A stretch of DNA of 32,724 bases from an uncultured Clostridia bacterium (GTDB taxonomy: Bacteria; Bacillota; Clostridia; Christensenellales; Borkfalkiaceae), in contig CAKQKQ010000010.1 in the NCBI GenBank assembly GCA_934249265.1, positions 1 to 32,724 on the forward strand, given 5' to 3'. Positions 15,239 through 23,054 of this stretch are shown in pieces. The position numbers and the translations under genes are program-made. Every line of letters starts with the position of its first letter. Position 1 is the stretch's first letter. The notes under the pieces were generated by a model. The model did no database searches and was not told where the DNA came from. It saw only the letters and a program-made list of their open reading frames with translations.

Positions 15239-15274
15239 GAAATTGTAAACCCTTGCAAGCAAGTTTACAATTTC
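15239..15274 (-). promoter_or_regulatory. Perfect 12-bp stem-loop at the 5' end of the FakA-like leader
   Basis: GAAATTGTAAAC (15239-15250) and GTTTACAATTTC (15263-15274) are exact complements around a 12-base loop. The predicted transcript start is at about 15272, so the RNA would open with this hairpin; as DNA it could be an operator over the start site. No U-run follows, so it is not an ordinary terminator. Confidence 0.6.
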
Positions 15275-15278
15275 TTCT

Positions 15279-15307
15279 ATTATACCATATAAGTTAGCAT
15301 AATGCAA
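15279..15307 (-). promoter_or_regulatory. Sigma-A promoter of the FakA-like gene
   Basis: TTGCAT (15307-15302), 17 bases, TATAAT (15284-15279). The adjoining stretch 15310-15630 is A/C-rich with degenerate AAATTTAAAC-type repeats and no gene. Confidence 0.8.
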
Positions 15308-15634
15308 CTTATTTAATGTACACTATTAAGAACAGACCAAACACTACACAAAACAACGGCAAATATATCAAACGCCACCGCACACGGCACTTTTAATCAA
15401 TAAATTTAAACTTTAAATTTTACTCCGTCACCACTTTTAAGTCTCAAATTTAAACTAAAAAATATACTCCATCGCACACCGCAAATTTAAGCCGCAGCCT
15501 TAACGCAACCACTGCCCCGCTTAAAAAACAGTTAAGCAAAGTTTAAGCAAATTAAAACACGTTTAGCGCAAACTTAAAGCAAAAGTAAAGTTTAAACAGC
15601 CTTATAAAAGCCACAACCGAATTTGAGGCAAACT

Positions 15635-15662
15635 AAAAGGCATCGGAAAACCGATGCCTTTT
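15635..15662 (-). terminator. Terminator of gap
   Basis: A 12-bp perfect stem (15635-15646 with 15651-15662) around AAAA, with A/T ends. It lies 14 bases past the gap stop. Confidence 0.9.
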
Positions 15663-15676
15663 ATATTTTTTACAGA

Positions 15677-16702
15677 TTAAAGTTCTGCAAAGTACTTGAT
15701 AGTTCTTACCATTTGGCTTGTATAAGAGTTTTCGTTGTCATACCACGAAACAACTTGTACTTGGTAAGTGTCGTCGTCGATCTTGGAAACCATAGTTTGA
15801 GTAGCGTCAAACAAAGAGCCGTACTTCATACCGATGATATCCGAAGAAACGATTTGGTCGGTGTTGTAACCGAAAGATTCGTTGGATTGAGCCTTCATAG
15901 CAGCGTTGATGCTTTCTTTCGTTACGTCCTTACCCTTTACTACTGCAACCAAGATTGTAGTAGAACCCGTGCAAGTGGGAACTCTTTGTGCAGAACCGAT
16001 AAGTTTGCCGTTGAGTTCGGGAATAACAAGACCGATAGCCTTTGCTGCGCCGGTGCTGTTGGGAACGATGTTCATAGCACCTGCTCTGGATCTTCTTAAA
16101 TCGCCTTTTCTCTGCGGTCCGTCAAGGATCATTTGGTCGCCGGTGTAAGCGTGAACGGTTGTCATGATACCGGAAACGATAGGATAAGCGTCGTTAAGAG
16201 CCTTAGTCATAGGAGCAAGGCAGTTAGTCGTGCAAGATGCAGCGGAAATAACGTTATCTTCCTTAGTAAGCGAAGTGTGGTTTACGTTGTAAACGATCGT
16301 GGGAAGGTCGTTTCCTGCAGGAGCGGAAATAACGACTTTCTTTGCGCCCGCTTTAATGTGAGCCAAGGATTTTTCTTTGGAAGTGTAGAAACCAGTACAT
16401 TCAAGTACTACGTCTACGTCAAGTGCGCCCCAAGGACAATTTGCAGCGTCTTTTTCAGCGTAAATCTTGATTTCTTTGCCGTCTACGATAATAGAATTTT
16501 CAGTAGCCTCGACAGTGTGAAGATTTTCACCGAGTTTGCCGATAAAACTGCCTTGAGCCGTATCATATTTCAAAAGATGAGCGAGCATCGAAGGGCTTGT
16601 CAAATCGTTGATAGCAACAACTTCATAACCTTCGGCAACAAACATTTGTCTGAATGCAAGACGTCCGATTCTGCCGAAACCATTAATTGCAACTTTTACC
16701 AT
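15677..16702 (-). CDS. gap: Glyceraldehyde-3-phosphate dehydrogenase (glycolytic)
   Basis: The 341-residue enzyme oxidises glyceraldehyde-3-phosphate with NAD+ and phosphate. The N-terminal Rossmann motif is VAINGFGRIGRLAFRQ, the catalytic cysteine stands in SAASCTTNCLAP, and GAAKAIGLVIPELNGKL plus the closing SWYDNENSYTSQMV are standard. An Asp-containing AINDLTSP loop suggests NAD+ preference. The start at 16702 replaces an ATG at 16720, because GGAGG stands upstream of 16702 and the conserved N-terminus is MVKVAING. It has its own consensus promoter and terminator, so it is monocistronic, not in a pgk-tpi cluster. Confidence 0.98.
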   Translation of the reverse strand: MVKVAINGFGRIGRLAFRQMFVAEGYEVVAINDLTSPSMLAHLLKYDTAQGSFIGKLGENLHTVEATENSIIVDGKEIKIYAEKDAANCPWGALDVDVVLECTGFYTSKEKSLAHIKAGAKKVVISAPAGNDLPTIVYNVNHTSLTKEDNVISAASCTTNCLAPMTKALNDAYPIVSGIMTTVHAYTGDQMILDGPQRKGDLRRSRAGAMNIVPNSTGAAKAIGLVIPELNGKLIGSAQRVPTCTGSTTILVAVVKGKDVTKESINAAMKAQSNESFGYNTDQIVSSDIIGMKYGSLFDATQTMVSKIDDDTYQVQVVSWYDNENSYTSQMVRTIKYFAEL

Positions 16703-16765
16703 AATTAATTTATCCTCCAATAATAATTATCTCTTTAATTCGGGTAATTCCCGATTTCCTTGATA

Positions 16766-16794
16766 ATTATACTAACATTTGCTTAAAGTGTCAA
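16766..16794 (-). promoter_or_regulatory. Consensus sigma-A promoter of gap
   Basis: TTGACA (16794-16789), 17 bases, TATAAT (16771-16766). The leader holds a small CGGG-AATTA-CCCG inverted repeat near 16741-16753. Confidence 0.85.
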
Positions 16795-16809
16795 CATTTT
16801 TTTGAAAAA

Positions 16810-17610
16810 TTATTGCTTTTTCGCATAAATTTCAACAATAAAATCTGCCGTAACGGTCATACCGTCGGCTTTTTCCAATTTTTCTATGTTTTTTTGCGGC
16901 GTTTTATAAAAATAAGGAGTCATCGTAAGCAAATTGAAGTTATCTTCTCCGCTTTGCGTGACAAAGTCATACTTTACTCGTTTTTCGCTTATTTTTGTCA
17001 AACCGCCATACAAAACCGACTTTTCGTCGTTTAAATAAACCTCGTCGTATAAAAGCCTTTTTAACTGCAAAAGGTGTTCGCTCCCCGGGGTAACTTGAAT
17101 GAGTATTCCGTCGTTTTTAAGCACCCTTAAATACTCTTTTTCGTTGTGCGGGGCGAATATGCGCAAAATCACGTCTGCGCTGTCGTCTTTATAAGGTATA
17201 TGCGCGACTGAAGCAACGGCAAACGAGGCGTTTTTATGCGCCGCCGAGGCATTTTTTACTGCGTCTTTTGAAATGTCGAAACCGTAAAAATTGCCGTCGA
17301 TATTTTTGCTTATTTCGCCGAGATAATATCCGTCGCAACAACCCGCATCGATTACCGTGGGCGCGTCATATCTTTGTTTTATTTCGTCGCAAACTTCGTC
17401 CGCCAACCGCTTGTAATACCCTTTTTGCAAAAAACTTCTTCTTGCGTTTACCATTTGTGCGTTGTCACCCGGCATTAAAGAGTGCTTTTCTTTGACGTTT
17501 ATTAAATTTACGTAACCTTGCTTTGCCACGTCGAAACAGTGATTATTTTCACACGAGAAAGTCTTTCCGTTTAACACAAGGTTTTGCTTACATATAGGAC
17601 ATATGTACAT
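16810..17610 (-). CDS. rlmA: 23S rRNA (guanine-N1) methyltransferase, RlmA family
   Basis: The 266-residue protein starts with a zinc knuckle (Cys4, Cys7, Cys20, and His24 or Cys25) followed by FDVAKQGYVNLI, a hallmark of RlmA. The SAM-binding Rossmann motif is VIDAGCCDGYYLGEI, with ILRIFAPHNEKEYLRVLKNDG downstream. RlmA(I) methylates G745 and RlmA(II/TlrB) G748 of 23S rRNA; sequence alone does not decide between them. The ribosome site GAGGTG precedes ATG 17610. The stop lies 15 bases before the gap -35 box, without a clear terminator, so readthrough into gap is possible. Confidence 0.9.
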   Translation of the reverse strand: MYICPICKQNLVLNGKTFSCENNHCFDVAKQGYVNLINVKEKHSLMPGDNAQMVNARRSFLQKGYYKRLADEVCDEIKQRYDAPTVIDAGCCDGYYLGEISKNIDGNFYGFDISKDAVKNASAAHKNASFAVASVAHIPYKDDSADVILRIFAPHNEKEYLRVLKNDGILIQVTPGSEHLLQLKRLLYDEVYLNDEKSVLYGGLTKISEKRVKYDFVTQSGEDNFNLLTMTPYFYKTPQKNIEKLEKADGMTVTADFIVEIYAKKQ

Positions 17611-17775
17611 ATTTACACCTCTTCACTCTTTATAAAAATCGTAGAGTTTTTGCGATATTTTGCCGATTTGCGCCGACTATTGGCGGCATAAGTTTTTGTT
17701 GATTTGTTGTGGTTTGCGTTTTGTTGCCGCTACCCTTTATTTTAATGCCGTTGCTTTATTGCTTTTATTGTAATG

Positions 17776-17814
17776 CCGCCGTTTTGCCGATATTCAGTAT
17801 CGGCAAAACGGCGG
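17776..17814. repeat. Perfect 17-bp inverted repeat downstream of the acidic repeat gene
   Basis: 17776-17792 and 17798-17814 are exact complements around TTCAG. It lies about 90 bases beyond the stop of the large acidic protein gene. Neither strand continues into a strong T-run, so terminator function is uncertain. The 17611-17905 gap holds nothing else clear apart from a duplicated TAATGCCG word (about 17750 and 17771). Confidence 0.6.
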
Positions 17815-17905
17815 TTAAATAATAGCGTTTTATATGGAATATCGGCGTTTTTATAAGCGATAATTAAAAATTGTATACTTAAAAATTTCGCAATTTACCG
17901 TCTTA

Positions 17906-20515
17906 TTAAGTCAATTTAATGCCTTGTTTGTTGATAAAGACGTAAATTGTTCTGAAAGCCTCTTTTACGGACTGTATTTCAACCTTGTCGTTGTCGAGAT
18001 ATAAACAGTTGAAAGCAATTTTTACCATACCGTCAACCAAAAACTTGGTTACGCCTTGATTACCGTTTAAATCTATTCCGCCCGCCATCATCACGGCGTA
18101 AGGCACTTTGTCGTTCTTTTCGTCGGCGATTTTATAGAGTTTTGCGCGAAGTTCTTGACTGCAATTTATGAAATAGTTGTAACTTATATCTTTTACTATT
18201 TTACCGTAACACGGAATTTCGCTTATATATCTTGCGTCGCTTTCGGAAAAACTATCGTCGGACAAAGCAACTTTTAAAAGTATGGATTGCAAACAAACGT
18301 CGAAGTCTTCTAAAATTTCGCTGCGTTTGTATCTAAACGTTTTGTTTTTAGAATAAACTCCGTCGTACATATCCGTAATAAGCGCGATTAATTTATCGTA
18401 AATATCCCTCGATTTACCGCTGATTACGTTATATCTTTTTTCGTCCATAGGTCTGTAAACCTCCTTCACGTACTTTTGTGCCTTGCTTTCTCTTGTTTCT
18501 TTTATTTCTTTTAACGGTTGAACCTCTTGCTTTATCGGTTGAAATTGTTGAACTTGTTGAGTTTGCTGTCTTGTCGGTTGAACCGTTTGTTGTGTGGGTT
18601 GAGTTTGTTGCGCGGGTTGAACTGCTTGTTCTATGGAGCGCGCCGCTGCTTTCTGTTCCGACTGCCGTGTTATCGGTTGAGACTGTTGAAACTCTCTCTT
18701 TACTTGTTGAACCGTTTGTATTGTCGGTTGTTCCGTTTCCGCCGGTTGCGCGATTTGCTCCGTAGGCGAAATTTCTTGTATATCCGACTGTTCCACCAAA
18801 GAATTTTCTTCTAACTGTTCCTCTTGTATTGGCTGTTCTTCTTGTTCGACTTGCTCCTCAAAAGAAATCTCTTCTTGTGTTGAATTATCCTCTTGCAAAA
18901 TAACTTCTTGTTCACTCAACTCGTCATCTTGTTTTTGTTGAGACGTTTCGTCTTCAATTTGAGAAACAACTTCGTCATCCTCTTCGCGTATGCTTTCGCT
19001 GTACGCTTGAACTTTATCGTCAACCACCTCGTCAACTTCGGTTTCTTTTAAAGTGTTGTCCACTTCTTCGTCTTGACTTTCATCGGAAACTTCAACTTCG
19101 TCATAGTCTTCAACTTCAATTTCATCAACTGTGTTGTTCTCTACTTCATCTTGACTTTCGTTGTAAGTTTCTACTTCGTCGTAATCATCAATTTGAGTCT
19201 CTTCAACGGTATTGTTCTCATCGTCTTGGCTTTCGCTGTAAGTCTCTACTTCGTCATAGTCATCAACTTGAGTTTCGTCAACAATGTCGTTTTCTTCATC
19301 TTGATTTCCGTCGTAAGTTTCAACTTCATCATAGTCATCAACTTGAGTTTCATCAACAGTGTTGTTTTCTACTTCATCTTGACTTTCGTCGTAAGTTTCA
19401 ACTTCATCATAGTCATCAACTTGAGTTTCATCAACAGTGTTATTTTCTACTTCATCTTGATTTCCGTCGTAAGTTTCAACTTCATCATAGTCATCAACTT
19501 GAGTTTCATCAACAGTGTTGTTTTCTACTTCATCTTGACTTTCGTTGTAAGTTTCAACTTCATCATAGTCATCAACTTGAGTTTCTTCAACAGTGTTGTT
19601 TTCTACTTCATCTTGACTTTCGTTGTAAGTTACTTCTTCGTCATAGTTATCAACTTCTGTTTCATCAACAATGTTGTTTTCTACTTCGTCTTGATTATCG
19701 TCGTAAGTCTCTACTTCGTCGTAATCGTCAACTTCAGTTTTTTCAACAGTGTCATCTACTTCTTCGTCTTGACTTGCATTGTAAGTTTCAACTTCGTCGT
19801 AATCATCAACTTCAGTCTCTTCAACAGTGTCATTTACTTCTTCATATTGACTTTCATCGGAAACTTCTACTTCGTCGTAATCGTCAACTTCAGACTCTTC
19901 AATTGTATCATCTTCTTCGGTTTGATTTCCGTCGTAAGCCTCTACTTCATCATAGTCATCAACTTCAGTCTCTTCAACAGTGTCATCGTTTACTTCGACG
20001 TTTTGACTTTCGTTGTAAGTTACTTCTTCGTCATAGTTATCAACTTCTGTTTCATCAACTTCATTATCAAAACTTTGATTTGTTTCAAATTGATTTTCTT
20101 CGTAGTTTTCAACCAAATTTTCTTCATAATCTTCTTCGGGAATATCATCGTCGAAAGTTTGATAATCTTCAACTTCGGTTTCTTCTTCGGTTTGACTTTC
20201 ATCGAAAACTTCTTCTTCGTAATCGTCAACTTCAGTCTCTTCAACATTGTCATCGTTTTCATCGTATTGACTTTCGTTGTAAGTTACAACTTCGTCATAA
20301 TCATCAACTTGAGTTTCTTCAACCGTGTCATCGTTTTCTTCTTCGACTTGATTTTCGCCGTCGTTTTCCACTTCTTCTACTTCTTCATCGATTTGAGGTT
20401 CAACTTCAAAATCATTTGTAGAATTTTCGTCGAAATTGTCAATTTTACTCGATACGTGTTCACCAAAAGCGTCAGATTGTTGATTATTTATTTTATCGTT
20501 TGTATTGTCGATCAT
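17906..20515 (-). CDS. Large acidic protein with 26-residue tandem repeats and a C-terminal globular domain
   Basis: I do not recognise this 869-residue protein. After a short head (MIDNTNDKINNQ) come about 16 copies of an acidic repeat (about residues 63-495) with the core ETQVDDYDEVETYxESQDE, then a Gln/Glu/Pro-rich linker (about 505-675), then a non-repetitive domain of about 190 residues that looks helical and globular (KYVKEVYRPMDEKRYN to KQGIKLT). No signal peptide, transmembrane helix or LPXTG is visible, so a cytoplasmic location is likely. The segment KVALSDDSFSESDARYI faintly recalls TerB-type acidic helices. The start at 20515 is set by GGGGTGAA upstream. It follows parC by 79 bases with no terminator and may share its transcript. 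Confidence 0.8.
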   Translation of the reverse strand: MIDNTNDKINNQQSDAFGEHVSSKIDNFDENSTNDFEVEPQIDEEVEEVENDGENQVEEENDDTVEETQVDDYDEVVTYNESQYDENDDNVEETEVDDYEEEVFDESQTEEETEVEDYQTFDDDIPEEDYEENLVENYEENQFETNQSFDNEVDETEVDNYDEEVTYNESQNVEVNDDTVEETEVDDYDEVEAYDGNQTEEDDTIEESEVDDYDEVEVSDESQYEEVNDTVEETEVDDYDEVETYNASQDEEVDDTVEKTEVDDYDEVETYDDNQDEVENNIVDETEVDNYDEEVTYNESQDEVENNTVEETQVDDYDEVETYNESQDEVENNTVDETQVDDYDEVETYDGNQDEVENNTVDETQVDDYDEVETYDESQDEVENNTVDETQVDDYDEVETYDGNQDEENDIVDETQVDDYDEVETYSESQDDENNTVEETQIDDYDEVETYNESQDEVENNTVDEIEVEDYDEVEVSDESQDEEVDNTLKETEVDEVVDDKVQAYSESIREEDDEVVSQIEDETSQQKQDDELSEQEVILQEDNSTQEEISFEEQVEQEEQPIQEEQLEENSLVEQSDIQEISPTEQIAQPAETEQPTIQTVQQVKREFQQSQPITRQSEQKAAARSIEQAVQPAQQTQPTQQTVQPTRQQTQQVQQFQPIKQEVQPLKEIKETRESKAQKYVKEVYRPMDEKRYNVISGKSRDIYDKLIALITDMYDGVYSKNKTFRYKRSEILEDFDVCLQSILLKVALSDDSFSESDARYISEIPCYGKIVKDISYNYFINCSQELRAKLYKIADEKNDKVPYAVMMAGGIDLNGNQGVTKFLVDGMVKIAFNCLYLDNDKVEIQSVKEAFRTIYVFINKQGIKLT
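19030..20325. repeat. In-frame tandem repeat array, 78-bp core unit
   Basis: About 16 units encode the acidic repeats. Between 19336 and 19570 successive units begin exactly 78 bases apart (19336, 19414, 19492, 19570) and are almost identical. Outer units are shorter or diverged. This points to recent expansion in the centre of an older array. Confidence 0.9.
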
Positions 20516-20594
20516 TGCCATTTCACCCCACTCGGAGAGTTGCAAAGACGCACCCTCCCTCGTGTGAGCAAAAGAGAACGCCTTTGCTATTTCG

Positions 20595-23039
20595 TTATTG
20601 TTTGAGTTGTCCGGTAGGGTATACGCAAAAGGGTTGGCATTTTCCTACTTCTTTAATTACTTTACCCTTTGATACTCTTGAATCTACCGGTATACTCTTG
20701 CTGTTTAAATAATACAGACTGCCCATTCTGTCAAGTATTACGATATCGATATCGCTTGCGTCTTCTATTACGTCGGCATATACCACACACTCGTTGTATT
20801 TTTCGTCGCCGAGTTCGCAAATCTTGACGCCCTTTCTCGCTCTTGAAATTCTTGAAATAGTACCCAAAAGCACTTTTTTAAACGTGCCGAAACTTGTACC
20901 AATAAGCGCAACGGTGTCGAGACCAACTTTTACAAAGCCCGCATAAACAACCTTGTCGCCGTTATCGAGTTCTATACCCTTTATTCCGCCGGCGACTCTA
21001 CCGTATACGCCGATATTGTTTTCCGCGCGCAAGCACATACCCTTTAACGTGACGAAGAACAAGTCTTTATCGTCCTCGGCGGGTTTAACGCAAATTACTT
21101 CATCGTCGTCTTTAAGTTTCATTACTTGATAAGCCGATTTCAAAAGCAAAAGTTCTGACCAATTGGTCTTTTTGAGCGAACCGTATTTAGTAAAGAAGAC
21201 AACGTCGCCGCTAATCGGCTTTGCATTGTCGGTAGCAAACACAGCCACCGCGTCCTCTTTTTCACCTAAACCGACGGCAATATCTTTAAGCATTACGCCG
21301 CCGCTATCCTTACCTTTCGCTTCGGGAATATCGTCCTCGGACACTTTAAAGCAGTTGCCTAAATTCGTCATAAACAACGCCGTTTGACCCGTGGATATAT
21401 TACATTTAAACAAGAACACGTCTCTCAATTCGGGTTCGAGTTGGTTTAAAGTCCTGTTGTACGCGCTCTCTTTAACCTTGCGGATTTTTCCTTCGTTGGT
21501 ATAGCCGATTACGAAATTTTCGATGGGCTTTACGTCATCGTAACGAATTGCTTTCGCCTCTTTTTCGGTCTTGACTATTTTACTACGCCTATCTTCTTTA
21601 TACTTCTTTTTAAGCGCGGTGATTTCGGTTTTTACGATTTCCATTTGCAAACGTTTGCTGTCTACAATTGCTTGCAATTCTTTGATTAAAGCCTTTAAAT
21701 CTTTAAGTTCTTGACGCAAATTATTTACTTCGAGTTTTGTAAGTCTTGCAAGTCTTAAATCCAAAATCGCTTGCGCTTGCTTTTCGGAAAGGTCGAATTT
21801 CTTTCTTAAATTTTGTCTTGCGGTCGTGGTATCGGGCGAATTTTTAATGATTTTGATTACTTCGTCGATATTCGTCACCGCAATGATAAGACCTTCGAGT
21901 ATGTGCGCCCTATCTTTAGCCTTGTTTAAATCGAATTTGGTTCTTCTGAGCACCACTTCACGTTGATACTCAACGTAATACTTGAGTATCGGCAAAAGAC
22001 CGAGTTGCATAGGCTTACCTTCGGCAATGGCAACCATGTTTATGCCGAAACTTACTTGAAGATTAGTGGTTTTGTAAAGATAAGCGAGTATTTTTTCGGG
22101 GTCGCCGTCCTTTCTTACCTTAATAACCGCCCTCATACCCTTTCTGTCCGATTCGTCTACTATGTCGTAAACGTCTTCGAGATTCGGGTCTTTTTTCTCT
22201 TGCATTTCTGCGATTTTTTCAAGCAATTTGGCTTTGTTGACTTGGTAAGGGAGTTCGTGTATTACGATATTCTTTTTATCTCCCGCGTCGAGTTCGATTT
22301 CGCATTTAGCCCTTATTAAAATTTTGCCTTTGCCCGTTTCGTAAGCCTTTTGGAGTTCGTCGCCCGCAATTATATAACCGCCCGTGGAAAAATCAGGTCC
22401 TTTGATGATTTTCATCATCTCGTCGAGTTTGATTTTGGGGTTGTCGATAAGCGCGACCGCTCCGTCGATTACTTCCGCAAGGTTGTGCGTGGGTATGTTA
22501 GTCGCAAGACCTACCGCAATACCCGTCGCTCCGTTTACGAGCAAATTGGGGAAACGACCGGGGAGCGTGACGGGTTCTTTCAACGAATCGTCGAAATTGA
22601 GTTGCCAGTCTACCGTGTCTTTATCCAAATCGCTGAGCAGTTCGAGCGCGAGCGGTTGAAGTTTTACTTCGGTATACCTCATTGCCGCCGCCGAGTCTCC
22701 GTCAACCGAACCGAAGTTTCCGTGTCCGTCAACAAGCGTCATTCTCATATTGAACGGTTGAGCGAGTCTTACCATAGCGTCGTATACAGACGTATCGCCG
22801 TGCGGGTGATATTTTGCAAGGCAGTCTCCGACTACTCTCGCGCTCTTTTTATATCCTTTATCGGGGAGTATACCGAGGTCGTACATCGAATATAAAATTC
22901 TTCTTTGTACGGGTTTTAATCCGTCTTCAACTCTCGGCAACGCTCTGTCGAGTATAACGTATTCCGCATAAGGCATCATAGAATTATGCAAGACGTCTTC
23001 CATCGAAACGGGTAATATTCCGTTTTTTATCTCTTCCAT
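20595..23039 (-). CDS. parC: Type IIA topoisomerase subunit A, ParC-like
   Basis: The 814-residue subunit cleaves and rejoins DNA. It shows LPRVEDGLKPVQRRILY (about 34-50), the quinolone region HPHGDTSVYDAMVRLAQPF (Thr83, Asp87 in GyrA numbering), the catalytic Tyr122 in AAAMRYTE, a tower/coiled-coil region (about 370-480) and a C-terminal beta-pinwheel (about 500-800). In the first pinwheel blade I find no GyrA box (QRRGGKG-like) where gyrases have it, which favours topoisomerase IV or a decatenating relative. The ribosome site GGGAGAAAG precedes ATG 23039. The parE partner ends 15 bases upstream. Neither dnaA nor recF is near. It could still be annotated gyrA by homology. Confidence 0.88.
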   Translation of the reverse strand: MEEIKNGILPVSMEDVLHNSMMPYAEYVILDRALPRVEDGLKPVQRRILYSMYDLGILPDKGYKKSARVVGDCLAKYHPHGDTSVYDAMVRLAQPFNMRMTLVDGHGNFGSVDGDSAAAMRYTEVKLQPLALELLSDLDKDTVDWQLNFDDSLKEPVTLPGRFPNLLVNGATGIAVGLATNIPTHNLAEVIDGAVALIDNPKIKLDEMMKIIKGPDFSTGGYIIAGDELQKAYETGKGKILIRAKCEIELDAGDKKNIVIHELPYQVNKAKLLEKIAEMQEKKDPNLEDVYDIVDESDRKGMRAVIKVRKDGDPEKILAYLYKTTNLQVSFGINMVAIAEGKPMQLGLLPILKYYVEYQREVVLRRTKFDLNKAKDRAHILEGLIIAVTNIDEVIKIIKNSPDTTTARQNLRKKFDLSEKQAQAILDLRLARLTKLEVNNLRQELKDLKALIKELQAIVDSKRLQMEIVKTEITALKKKYKEDRRSKIVKTEKEAKAIRYDDVKPIENFVIGYTNEGKIRKVKESAYNRTLNQLEPELRDVFLFKCNISTGQTALFMTNLGNCFKVSEDDIPEAKGKDSGGVMLKDIAVGLGEKEDAVAVFATDNAKPISGDVVFFTKYGSLKKTNWSELLLLKSAYQVMKLKDDDEVICVKPAEDDKDLFFVTLKGMCLRAENNIGVYGRVAGGIKGIELDNGDKVVYAGFVKVGLDTVALIGTSFGTFKKVLLGTISRISRARKGVKICELGDEKYNECVVYADVIEDASDIDIVILDRMGSLYYLNSKSIPVDSRVSKGKVIKEVGKCQPFCVYPTGQLKQ

Positions 23040-23054
23040 AGTACTTTCTCCCTA

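Noticed and set aside
15239..15274. BirA-like operator (TTGTAAAC/GTTTACAA halves)
   Set aside because: The half-sites equal known biotin operator halves, but the 12-base spacing is too short and the downstream gene is not biotin-related.
19073..20605. Long plus-strand open frame of about 510 codons
   Set aside because: It is the antisense shadow of the acidic repeat gene; the in-phase repeat keeps it open. Its product is a monotonous Phe/Val/Ile/Asn string, with no ribosome site.
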